The position numbers and the translations under genes were made by a program. A stretch of 64,000 nt of DNA from Bolinopsis microptera. Lineage: Eukaryota > Ctenophora > Tentaculata > Lobata > Bolinopsidae. How positions within the stretch are numbered: position 1 is the stretch's first letter; every line of letters begins with the position of its first letter. Below are positions 24,201 through 33,498 of this stretch, in pieces. The notes under the pieces are model-generated. The model was given only the letters and a program-made list of their open reading frames with translations. It had not been told where the DNA came from and ran no database searches. The stretch is taken from NCBI RefSeq assembly GCF_026151205.1, contig NC_087080.1:15757337-15821336 (forward strand), given 5' to 3'.

Positions 24201-27200
24201 GTCTATTATAATCGTTCGTTGAAACCTCTCACTGGACGATATAAATGGTGTAATGTATTCGTCACCTCCTCTAGTCTGCACCTCACGTTAATCTGACATC
24301 TGGAACCTGTCAATAAACATTGATTTAACTTCTACACTGCTGAAATGGTCTAGCTTGACCAATAAAAGCTGGCCACCGAGCAATCTTTGGAGACAACTCA
24401 TGTCAACAATTCAAAGATTTCATTATAAAAGAACTAGAAGTTCGTGGGACGTTCTGATCGATCCGTCAGGTGCAAAAATTTGAATAACATCCTAGGTCCT
24501 AGACATACTGTCATGGCCGCTTGTCAGGCCCTTTATCTCATTGGGGTAGGCCCAGCTTCAAAGTCCCTGTCAATCCTGGGGATTACTTGGGCTTCTCTGG
24601 GGTGGGGGCCCAGTGAAAGAAGTCTTCGGTAAACACAAAAGAAGTCAAATATTTAGTTAGGAAAAGAATGGGATAAATTGTGAATAAATTCGTAACAAAG
24701 GTTTCTATTCAGGAATGTGTTGTCACAGAAACCATCCCAAAAAGTCATACTGAAACTGATAGGGAAACATTTCTAAACAATTTTTATCAGGGTGCTCATA
24801 CGCCCTAATTTTAAAAGTCATAACTCAGTTTTGAAAGATTCGTTAAAAAACCAACACATGCTCTATGCTCTATGCTCTATTCATGTGCGGGTGCTTGAGT
24901 GCTCGAATTGATTTACAAAAAGCCTTTCTCAGCCTCTTCAAGTTTTAGTCTGGCTTCCGTACTCATTCAGAAGCAACAACGATTTGAAACAATGTGATAT
25001 CTAGACGTTAGAAACCAGCAATTTGCCATTTTCAGGTATCTGCCAAGCTGTCCAACGCTGTAACGTAGATATTATGGCAATTGTGAAACGGTTGCACATA
25101 TTTAAAGGCCAATAGGAGCTTCACATTCCGAAATAACAAGCGCTTGTAAATTTGCTTGATTTGTAGAAGTCAAAATAATGTTTTGGCCAAGCATTTTAGG
25201 ACATTTGTTCATTTGCTGCTTTATAGCTCATTTACCATTTTGCATCTATCAGGAAGTCTTTGATCCTTTAATGTGTTCTGATGAAAAGTTAGCGAAATGG
25301 ACCTTCGGAGTTCGGAGACAGCTATTTTAGTGATGTTTTAAACATGTTTATGAACACTATCAGCCTGGGTTTCCCAGGTAACCATAATATGGACAATGCG
25401 GTCATTGTGCAACCCTCCATCTTGTGATCTCACGGACCAGATTATAAATTGTTACCTTTCAAGAATTAAAATTTCTTGGCACCTCAATAAAATCATAAAA
25501 TTTGGTTATTTTTGACACATCGATTATAAAACCATATAATTCGTATAGTATCTAAAATGACATCTAGTCTGCATTTACACTACCACTTCCATTAATATTT
25601 TTTAATCAAAAATAAAAATGAATCCCAGAGACAACAAGTGTCAGCGGCGCAATATGACAGATTGGAGCGTGGAAGTGGTAGTGTAAATGCAGACTTGATG
25701 TTTAGTCCTTTTATATATCATACGAATTATATGGTTATACATATAATCGATGTGTCAAAATAATCAAATTTTATGATTGAGGTGCCAAGAAATTTAAATT
25801 CTTGAAAGGTAGGAATTAGGGCAAAAATTGCAATTTCACAATTTTGTGCAACCGTTTCACAATTTATCTAATGTCTATAAAACAGCGTCTCGAGCAGCTA
25901 ATGATAATTCACAGCTTAATGCTTATCCTATTATTCCCCTAACTAAATATTTTACTTCTTGTGTAAAATAAGTGTGATAATTGTTACTGGTGGGACTGCT
26001 AATATAGTAAAATCGGATTTTTGGCGATTTCTCAAAAACCGAGTCTCTTAGTTCATATCACTAATATAAACATGCATCTTAGGCACATATTTGTGTATGT
26101 ATGAGGTCTGTATCTCAATCAGAAGCTGATATAATTTATAGTGGGGGTCGCGATATGGTCGCGATCAAAAAGGGTGTGATTCCGAGAAATGCACCACTGG
26201 TGAAAAAAGTGCACCCGAGTCAATTGTGTTATTTAGGGTTTAATAAGTCGAATTACGTTGAGAAACTTACCGGACGTCCCAATGTGTGCGGGATTGTTGC
26301 CAAGTACAGGATTACTGAGAAAGTCAGGGCCCATGAGGGGTAAGGTAAAAAGGTAAATAGATTCCCGACAGACTAGCTCTCCAATAGACTTAACAATTTT
26401 TCTCGACAGATGCTTCTTTTGGCATCTCTACTAATAACTAAAGGGCCTTCATTCTTCAAGTTTGACATATTATGATGGATTCTCACAGTGGTACTGCGAT
26501 AGTGATTAAATGTAGGAGGTCATGTAATTTTAAAATGGCTGCCTCTTTTACAACTAAACATCGCAGTACTATTCGCCATTTGGCATATTCGGGGTAAATG
26601 TAGGTTTACAAATACAAATTTAAAATCTAAATTTCTGGCACCATGGTTGCGCTTTTGGGGAGAAAATAAATATTTCGTGACACATTTATTAAAATGTTAA
26701 TCTTGTCACTATTCTCAAAATAGAAAAAAGCTGTCCTTACACTCGGACTGTTGTCTGGTTTTCGAATCTCACCAGATCGTTTGCCGCTCATATTGTCCTG
26801 TTTTCTGGAAAAAACATACAAAAATGTGGAGTTATAGGTGTTGAGGTTTCAACTTGAGTTGAGTACTTAAGTTGGACTTTGAAACCGAAACCTCAGACTC
26901 AACATCTTTAATTTGTATATTTGAGTACCACTTACCAGTAAACTGTAAAGATTTGAATTTTTGCTTACAAGCAGCTTTCTTCATTAAGTTAGCTGTCATC
27001 AAATATATATGTATTCAATAACTATTAAGTTCTTAGAATTGAAGAGAGACCTCATTCTTTACTTCCTTAACTTCTGGCACCATGGTTACCATGGTTACAA
27101 TCGCTTCTGTGAAGAATACTACCATTTCATGACATTTTGATTACGAAATTTGATTACTCATGTCACTGTTTGATGATGCATCGTAGAATCCAATAACTAC

Positions 27201-30200
27201 AGCGTCATTATTGTATGGACAAGTTAATTACTGCAAGGATGAAGACGTATACAAAAGAAGACAGGGATTGAGCCGGGAGACCCATTTGTTAATATTACAA
27301 GACGGCTACCACTTCCATTCGTTAACAAAATGATCGATTCTCTTCGAAGAAAACTCTTCTCAAGAATTATAAAAGCTGTCCCACCTATGAAGTCAAGTGA
27401 CTTAAGCTGTCCCACCTATGAAGTCAATTTACTTAAGCTGCAGAATGATAGAACACGTCTTGTCCTTAATTAAATGGTTGTGTCGATAATGAACTATGGG
27501 TTGAGTGACTTCAGTGGTAACTTTAGCAGAGAAGAGCTGGTAGGACAGTTATCCTCAGCAAACTGCTAGTAACAAACATGGTGCTGAACAAATTCAGTTT
27601 CAACAAGACAACGGCCAGAACTTCAAAACCTGTGCAATATCATCAAAACCTGTGCAAAACCGGTGCAATATCATCTTAAAAGAAACTGTTAACAAACAAT
27701 CATTATCAATTTGATTGAAAATTAACAAAATTTAAATTAATAAAAACAATCATTATGCAATTTTCTTTAAAAATTGGTTCGAGTTTTATGGAAATTTCGT
27801 GCAACATCAAAATTCCGATTAATTACAAATTAATCGAAACGAAAGTTAGTTCCCCAAGTCTGCCATTGGTATTGTCATCGATTTAAATCAAGTTTATTTT
27901 TTGATATATCTGGCATAAAATTCACATGAACGATAACGTTTCAGAAGAATGGGGTACACGGTGATAGGTCTGGAGAGTAGGAGGTACATGTGTGGTGTCC
28001 TTATATGTGCATCACGTGTAGTATACACTCCTTATATAGGCATCACGTGAATTGAACGATAACGTTTCAGAAGAATGGGGTACACGGTGATAGGTCTGGA
28101 GAGTAGGAGGTACATGTGTGCTCCGCTGGCTTGGTCCAGAGCTTGTGACAAGTTCTACTGGCTTCCCGATCCTCTTGATGTAAGTTTAGTAGTGGCTTAG
28201 TAGAATTTAGGAACTTTCCTAAAGGAATGATTTAGTTATATCATAGTTATCATCATTAGATGACTTGTGAATAGTCGACAACAAGATATATTAAGACTAA
28301 AAAAGGGAGTTCCCACTTAACGACACACCCTCTCAGCCCCCTGTAGAAGCAGGACCTGACGTCTATAATCAAGTTACATCAAATATAGCTTCCACATGGA
28401 ACATGATATCACACTAATTAAAGGGTGCCGCCGTAACACGCTTGATTCATTACGTGTGCCTCACTTTTTTCAAAATGGCAACTGAAAAATGCATCATATA
28501 CTACTAACGACACACCCTCTCAGCCTCCTGTAGGAGCAGGACCTGACGTCTATGTGGAGGCGTTGTGGGGTATACTACTGGACCTGAAACCAAACATGCT
28601 CATACCCCTCAACAGGTTCACCAGCTCCGAGGACCAGCAGGTTAGTGACCGTTTGGTGACCAGTTAGTAACCGTTTGGTGACCAGTTAGTAACCGGTCAG
28701 TGAACGACTGGGAACCGGTTAGTTACCAATCTGTTTATACACTATACTGCCATTTAAACACAGCCATTATTTCTAACTCTAAATTAAATCAAATTCCAAA
28801 TATCTAAACTGTACTGTTTAGTAGGTAAAACATCTAAACTGTATAGGTAAGCACCAGTCTTGAAATAATTGTGCCATTGGCGTCACTCTTACTAGAACAG
28901 TTTATATCACATTTATTTGCTACCCTGAAGTATGAACTGAAAAATCGCGGAGAGCAATTTCCCGTCCATAAACCATTACCTGACGTCAAACGAGGCACTA
29001 AATTCAGCTGGTAATGAGAAGTAATGAGTTAATAGCTTCTGATACTGCTCACATATTACAAGAGTACTGGAATAAGATCGCAATAATGAGGATATTTAAG
29101 GAACATCGAAGCCAAATAGCTTTCTTTAAACACCTTAATTTTAGAAATAAACTCGATTAGTAAACCTATCACGAAGCTCAATTTACTTGTGCAGAGAGGG
29201 TAGTAATAGCAGGGATACGATAATAACTCAGTAATAGTAAACTTAGTAAACTTACTAATAGCAAGTATCGTCCAGTTATTTTAGGCAAGTCCTTATGTTC
29301 CGAATCGGTTAGGACGATTGACGTAGCTGACTTGTTCTTTCTCGGTAGATTGTCTGCATTTAGAGTATTGAGAAATAAAATTGAGAAATAAAATTGAGAG
29401 CCAGGCTAATCAAATCAAAATGGCTGATCCTATAACTACTTACCAAATAGTTGTTTAATTTGACATAAACATGGTCCCGCATCAGGTCCCAGCACCTACT
29501 TTTTGGGCATTGAACAGGTCACCCGTATAATTTTATTTCACAAATAAAATTTGCCCAAATTATTTTACTGTATTATTTGGCCGTGGAACTTAGGGGTTAC
29601 CAAATATTTGTTTAATTTGACATAAACATGGTCCAGCATCAGGTCCCAGCACCTACTTTTGAACTTTGGGCTCCGAACCCAAGGATCCTACGCGGTACAT
29701 ATTGACCGGGCATATTACACAAATTTCCTGATAAGATCTACAAACATTTTGCTAATACTATATATTAGAAAACCAGATATATATCAGGTAGTTTCCTACT
29801 AGCACCATCAGAGGTGAATTCAACAGTGTTGACTCACCTTTTGATGGTTATTGGTCCTCATAAGATACCAGAGATAGGAGTTCTGTTTTCTTTGTATCCT
29901 AGAGATAGAGTTTTCTGCTACTCCGTGCTCAAGATCATGGCAGCAAGACAGAGATCCTCACTTCGCGTGTGGTATGCCTGGTATCTCGAGTTTTGCAAAG
30001 CGGTTAAATGTTTTAATTAACTCTTAAACCCGTAAGCCGTTCAAAAGCAATCCATGAACTATGGCTTCGCGTGCGGTATGCCTGGTACAGGGCTCAATAG
30101 ATATTCGACCTACCCAAAAATAGCCCCTACCAGAGATATAATTTATAAGCTTATGAGTTTTGCATTATTTTTTATTTTACCCTAGAGAATAGAGATAGCG

Positions 30201-33200
30201 TCCTTTAATGCTTCGTGCTGAAATGGCAGAATCCTCGCGTGCTGGTTTTTATTTGGAAAGCGGTTAAATGCTTTATAAGGTTATTCAACCATTCAAAAAC
30301 GACCAATGAACCCGGACTTCGCGTGCGGTATAGCTGGTATAGGGCTCTGTAACTCTGTAAGTTTTAGATATTAAATTTGAATATCTATTGAGCCCTGTAC
30401 CAGGTTTACCGCACGCCAAGCCATGGTTCATGGGTTGCTTTTGAATGGTTTAAAGGTTTAAGAGCTGAAATTAAATAACCTAGCCTTACAAAAATATTTA
30501 ACCGCTTTCCAAAACTCGGGATGCCAGGCATACCTGATACCACACGCGAAGTCGAAGAATATCTATAGACCATGTACCAGGTGATAGGTATACCGCACGC
30601 GAAGTCAAGGTTCATGGATTACTTTTGAATTATTAACCCTACCCAAAAATAACCCTTAAACTCAGACAAAATTGTTTCCTTAGAAGCTAGAGTCTGTCAA
30701 ATTAATTCCACCAGAATCTTGTAGTACTGATCAGCAATGCCTTCAGGCGATAGAGAAAGTTAAGGATATGGTAGACCTACTTAGTATGGAACCTATAGAG
30801 GTCCTGAAACTGACAGATGTTAATACATTTTATTCCCGAGCTTCGGACTCTAACTGCAAAACTCCCATTTACAAGGTATGTTGCAGCTGTTCATAGTTCA
30901 GGTTTTAACCTGAAGGATTGAAATAACAAATGGATGATTAATTACAAGCTTACAAGCATCAATACACTTCTTCATTATGGACTTATGGTTGATCCATTTA
31001 CTATCCGTTTCTTGAACGTTTTTCATTCTCCAACAGTTGATAGGCGAAAGAGCAAAGATAGAGACAAGAGGGTTCAGCATTGAAGATCACCCTTTTGTAT
31101 ACAGAGTCTACCAGAAAAATGTGTGGGGAGCCAAACTGATAGAAACGCCTAAATCTCCAAAAGACGTGAGCAAAGAGTTTATTTTTTCCCGAAAATTAAA
31201 TAGATTTTAAATAGATTTTAAATTGTTTTTTTTTTTTCTGCTTAAAACTATTTCATTATAAAGTAATTTGTTTCCGGCAGGTGAGCACATTGGTTCAGCA
31301 CGTGACGAGTCACACTCCCGTTCTCAGAGTGGAAAAGTTCGAGGAACCTGTGGTGTCCCTTTGTTCTCTTTATGCAAACAGAAGGGCTATTGCTCATGTT
31401 AGTTGCATTAATTCATTATTTTAATAACAGTTTATCATAATTTTTATTTTGATAAATGTCTTGCTACTATTGTACTAAATGTCCCATTATTTCTTAATAG
31501 TTGTCAAATAAGTTCCCTCACAGACTGTTAGGTCCCACTTTGAGTAGTTCGAATCCTACAGTTACAGTTTCTAGTCGATAATCAATAATGATTTTGTTCA
31601 CACAAATCCAGCTTCTCGATCTAGCGTGTAATCTCACTAACTATAATATATTTTCTATTTAATATTATTTATTTAATTATATGTACAGGGTGGGCCTCAA
31701 AAGTCTACCCATCCTTATCTCTTAAAATTGTAACAGGTCGCTGAGATCTTGCTAATTATTTTATTTCAGGACGGAAAAGCGCCATAACTTACGTTCTGAT
31801 TAATATTTTTGCTTCAAATTTTTAGAGAATGTCAATCATAATTAGACACAACTTCGTGCCAAGTTTTGTGTGAGTCTGAGCTTGTCTGATAAAGTTAGCT
31901 CCTGAGCGTGCTAGCTTTAATTTCTCACCCAGAACTGTTTACATTGGTTAATAGGAACCACCAAAAAAATCCTGGGTAAAAAAATTAAAAAACCAACGAT
32001 TTATTTATGTTTCACCAATTCTATTCACCATGATGCATCGCACATTCCATGAGAGAAGAACGATATAAACAAGCAGGAAGGATCATCTGTGATAGTCCTT
32101 ATCAGTTAAAATATAGAGAGAATGGAATGTCCGATGGATCATGGTGAATAGAATTGGTAAAACGTGAATAAATCGCTGGTTTTTTGATTGTTTTACCCAG
32201 GATTTTTTTTGGTGGTTCCTATTAACGTATGTAAACAGTTCTGGGTGAGAAATTCAAGCTAGCTCGCTCAGGGGCTAAATTGGTCAAATAAGCGCAGTGA
32301 AGCTCGCACTTACACAAAACTTGCCACAAAGGTTTAGCTACTTGTTATTAACATTCTGTGAAATTTAGAAGCAAAAATATTTATCAGAACATAAGTTATG
32401 CCACTTTTTGTTTTTAAAATAATTATCAAGATCTCAACGACCTGTTACAATTTTAAGAGATAAGGATGGGTAGACTTTTGAGGCCCACCCTGTATATATA
32501 ATAAACACAACGACAGGCTGTGAGCAGGCGTGAGCACGACGTCATCAGCACCGTATCAGATAGGAACACAGTCCAGAGGATTACTGAATGGTCCGATATA
32601 TTCGTCGAGAGATACAATGTGGATATCGAGGGTTGGCTTTCATTTGATTTCATGAAGGTACATCAAATTATCTCAGTTAGGTTTCAAACTGATGGCATTC
32701 GACAAGCATTTATATAAGGTTCATCAATATAAAATAAACCACTTATCAATCACTAAAATCACTATATAAAAGTATTATAGCACTAAAATACTCAGAGTAA
32801 GGAGGATGGAGAGTGGTATCCGATCAACTGCAAACCTTGGATCACGGACTCCTTCGCCCTCATGCAAGACGTATCTAATGACATTGTAGAGGTATGACCA
32901 CAGTTTCTAGATTTATCTTTGCCCTTTTTAACGAAACAATTTTCTCAATTTTGTTTAAGAAACTAGACCAATCGAGAACAAGATCAGAACATCACCTGAC
33001 AATATCAAGAGTAAAACTGGGGATAAAACAATTTGGACAAATTATGCGCGATTCTTATTCTGATTTTTAAACCGAAATCTAGAGCAGAAAATAACGATAC
33101 GGCCTAAAGTATTTACCGTTTGTTTGCTCTTCAATGAGCTGAACATATTTTCTTAACCTATAAAAATGTATTATAATAATAATAATAAAAATGTGCAGGG

Positions 33201-33498
33201 AATAGAACTGACAACGAGAGGAAGAGAACAAGTAGAGGCAGTGAGAGCAGAAGAGGAGGCACAGATAAGATGCTCCGCACAAGACCTCATCACCGGGTTT
33301 AGGAAACCACACAGACTCATATCTTGTATTTTTAATTTGATCTCAAACATTCCGCATACAGACATTTTATTCAAGGCATCTGATCCCTTCCCGTTTTTTG
33401 CCATGTACTTTATAGACTTACCTATGCATTTGTGGTTATATTGGCGAACAGGAAAGGTTTGGCAAAAGATTGATTATTTCAACAATATTGTACAATAG
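9274..33498 (+). CDS. membrane-anchored ATP-grasp-like protein, probable pseudoenzyme
   Basis: Exons: 9274-9439, 23071-23270, 23623-23771, 28071-28179, 28524-28640, 30735-30875, 31037-31165, 31281-31397, 32517-32657, 32796-32891, 33199-33498 (stop TAG). All are GT-AG with matching phases; total 554 residues. Residues 1-115 are basic and polar. A hydrophobic segment at about 124-142 (MVLFVPVWIFCMLCKVL) is a likely membrane anchor. Residues 154-210 resemble the ATP-grasp pre-domain (IAIIGSRSPLAVHLARHF, then FYWLPDPLD). Residues 295-440 match the central domain, with GWLSFDFMK at 415-423. The C-terminus has DPFPFFAMYFIDLP (517-530) and GKVWQKIDY, typical of one ATP-grasp subfamily. Expected metal/ATP residues are changed: the usual E-C-N-P-R motif reads NCKPW (434-438). 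Exon 1 is joined by phase only across 13.6 kb, so it is the least certain; an ATG in exon 2 at 23085 could be an alternative start. Confidence 0.82.
9912..12402 (-). CDS. secreted or membrane-anchored sushi (CCP) domain protein
   Basis: Three exons on the minus strand: 12402-12238, 11042-10839, 10448-9912 (stop TAG). All are phase 0 with GT-AG borders; total 301 residues. Residues 11-29 (ILITMIVVLVSFLASLGFA) look like a signal peptide. A Cys-rich stretch follows (GCGCSTYSANFDSFVEC). Exon 3 carries one partial and one full CCP module; the full one runs from CPAPNITHGAV to WKPAVAPRC, with the expected Cys and Trp spacing. Several N-x-S/T sites fit an extracellular location. The C-terminus is two copies of a 19-residue hydrophobic segment (SVISAANTHHPSLFIALIL, 257-275 and 276-294), suggesting a membrane or GPI-type anchor. 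The gene lies wholly inside, and antisense to, intron 1 of the ATP-grasp-like gene. CCP proteins commonly act in adhesion or recognition; the ligand is unknown. Confidence 0.85.
9933..10047. repeat. 57-bp in-frame tandem duplication
   Basis: Two adjacent copies of a 57-bp block (gacaatataagcgcaataaa...) differ by one base. In the minus-strand sushi gene they encode the doubled 19-residue hydrophobic C-terminal segment. Confidence 0.95.
11130..11410. repeat. diverged tandem duplication in intron 1 of the sushi gene
   Basis: Two ~150-bp blocks, about 11130-11280 and 11285-11410, share aatgtccgttcaaataaagt and attccactgcgaa. Another related fragment (aatgtccgttcat) is near 12042. This is non-coding repeat DNA. 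Confidence 0.65.
13019..13231 (-). CDS. small hypothetical ORF, 70 residues
   Basis: A single-exon frame on the minus strand starts at an ATG with a favourable context (acaATGG) and ends with TAA. The product begins MEDYFIPYDLNIRLKYRGWQ and continues with a polar, helix-prone stretch (QIKQQIQQWKSAVRNKQQQ). No family is recognised. It lies inside intron 1 of the ATP-grasp-like gene, antisense to it. Composition looks protein-like, but there is no splice or homology support. Confidence 0.35.
   Translation of the reverse strand: MEDYFIPYDLNIRLKYRGWQYLRLENMSKVLSAVSPQIKQQIQQWKSAVRNKQQQTDSRTKDLDKTREDI
13559..13628. repeat. 11-bp minisatellite (gagtacattga)n
   Basis: Six to seven copies of an 11-bp unit with single-base variants. 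Confidence 0.85.
14211..14238. repeat. (GTT)n microsatellite
   Basis: Nine or more pure GTT triplets. Confidence 0.95.
15156..15782 (-). pseudogene. decayed coding remnant with frameshifts
   Basis: Three overlapping minus-strand frames look like successive pieces of one broken protein. The first ends IWVGPGLERQNVL; the second (ATG near 15580) reads FYEHNGRVLKLFSLTGSQQ and stops after KLRYPPLIV; the third reads CLSREFISLSHARIASEIA, then GYWPAVNYPELFPENQRFF, to a stop at 15156. It abuts the left end of the large foldback element. Family unknown; a transposable-element protein remnant is plausible. Confidence 0.35.
15869..18714. mobile_element. 2.85-kb TA-flanked foldback (inverted-repeat) element
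   Basis: Arms 15869-~16827 and ~17758-18714 are near-identical reverse complements of roughly 960 bp. The outer ends read ctccagtagcagggaatag and, at the other end, the complement of ctctagtagcagggaatag. Both are flanked by TA, the target-site duplication typical of Tc1/mariner-like elements. Each arm contains the same ~60-codon frame (beginning MTKIGHF), which is a by-product of arm identity. The unpaired loop has no intact transposase. It is a non-autonomous element in intron 1 of the ATP-grasp-like gene. Confidence 0.88.
17150..17480 (-). pseudogene. degenerate transposable-element ORF fragment in the foldback loop
   Basis: Read on the minus strand, the loop gives LRPDVVIYSDKAKNVHLNEE and then, after stops or shifts, SRQYQFEAFTTASSKHL. 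This resembles the R-P-D-hydrophobic-V-x-(W/Y)-S segment of proteins often encoded beside invertebrate retroelements. It is interrupted by stops and is not functional. Confidence 0.3.
18890..19012 (-). repeat. tRNA-derived SINE-like sequence
   Basis: On the minus strand a box A-like segment (aagtggttataatac) is followed by an anticodon-arm-like stem and loop (tttgc, tttccac, gcaga) and a strong box B (ggttcgatttcc). Flanking gtcggcc/ggccgac bases form a terminal inverted pair. The acceptor stem is not convincing as a functional tRNA, so a tRNA-derived repeat fits best. Confidence 0.45.
20176..20288. repeat. perfect 33-bp inverted repeat with 47-base loop
   Basis: 20176-20208 is the exact reverse complement of 20256-20288 (core gggtaaatttctattgatcc). 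The hairpin lies in intron 1 of the ATP-grasp-like gene. Confidence 0.95.
20736..20882 (-). CDS. tentative small secreted Cys peptide
   Basis: From an in-frame ATG near 20882 on the minus strand the frame gives MFSWLSWFPLMLSVSG, a signal-peptide-like start, then a short stretch with three closely spaced Cys (CELHCDRMFC) and a stop. A further ATG 12 codons upstream is in frame. Unsupported by splicing or homology; it may be chance. Confidence 0.2.
   Translation of the reverse strand, partial: FSWLSWFPLMLSVSGMSMTSVYGGGQLEYGCELHCDRMFCIEHASAGF
22370..22792. mobile_element. TA-flanked foldback element
   Basis: Imperfect inverted arms of about 150 bp (outer gagttc.../...gaactc, inner acttaagtaggcg and cgcctacttaag) are bordered by TA on both sides. 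It lies in intron 1 of the ATP-grasp-like gene. A frame open across the left arm (22274-22507) is not considered a gene. Confidence 0.7.
25455..25809. mobile_element. 355-bp TA-flanked foldback element
   Basis: Arms of about 130 bp are near-perfect reverse complements: outer cctttcaagaatt, inner gtctgcatttacactaccac. TA lies on both borders. It sits in intron 3 of the ATP-grasp-like gene and has no coding capacity; it is MITE-like. Confidence 0.8.
26101..26343 (+). CDS. uncertain 80-residue ORF in intron 3
   Basis: An ATG-initiated frame begins MRSVSQSEADIIYSGG and continues PNVCGIVAKYRITEKVRAH. It ends at a stop beside a ggtaagg donor-like site, so it could be an exon. The composition is less AT-rich than its surroundings. 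Phase at the surrounding junctions shows the ATP-grasp-like transcript does not need it. Family unknown. Confidence 0.25.
   Translation: MRSVSQSEADIIYSGGRDMVAIKKGVIPRNAPLVKKVHPSQLCYLGFNKSNYVEKLTGRPNVCGIVAKYRITEKVRAHEG
27373..27434. repeat. 31-bp tandem duplication
   Basis: Two adjacent copies beginning aagctgtcccacctatgaag, differing at a few bases. Confidence 0.9.
27929..28070. repeat. duplicated acceptor and partial exon 4 of the ATP-grasp-like gene
   Basis: A ~70-bp block (gaacgataacgtttcagaag to tacatgtgtg) occurs at 27929-27994 and again at 28054-28119. It covers the 3' splice site and the first ~50 bases of exon 4. Only the downstream copy continues into the full exon and donor. The upstream copy breaks into two copies of a cttatat-ggcatcacgtg motif. 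Confidence 0.9.
28318..28523. repeat. duplicated acceptor and partial exon 5 of the ATP-grasp-like gene
   Basis: About 47 bp (taacgacacaccctctcag followed by the first exon bases through gacgtctat) is present at 28318-28364 and again at 28506-28552, with two mismatches. Only the second copy continues into the complete exon 5. Confidence 0.9.
28641..28735. repeat. short degenerate repeat starting at the exon 5 donor
   Basis: Repeats of about gttagtaaccgtttggtgaccag begin exactly at the donor (cag/gttagt), so several donor-like cagttagt sequences follow the authentic one. Confidence 0.7.
29440..30625. repeat. cluster of direct and inverted repeats in intron 5
   Basis: A ~60-bp block with gacataaacatggtcc occurs twice (29460 and 29618 regions). 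A second family around cttcgcgtgcggtatgcctgg occurs at about 29954, 30064 and 30316 and in inverse orientation at about 30396, 30520 and 30590. No coding frame is supported. Confidence 0.75.
31686..32492. mobile_element. 807-bp TA-flanked inverted-repeat element, Tc1/mariner-type ends
   Basis: Ends are perfect inverted repeats starting cagggtgggcctcaaaagtc and flanked by TA on both sides; the inverted similarity continues inward for ~350 bp to a short loop. There is no transposase, so it is non-autonomous. It lies within intron 8 of the ATP-grasp-like gene (31398-32516), ending 24 bp from the exon 9 acceptor. Confidence 0.9.
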
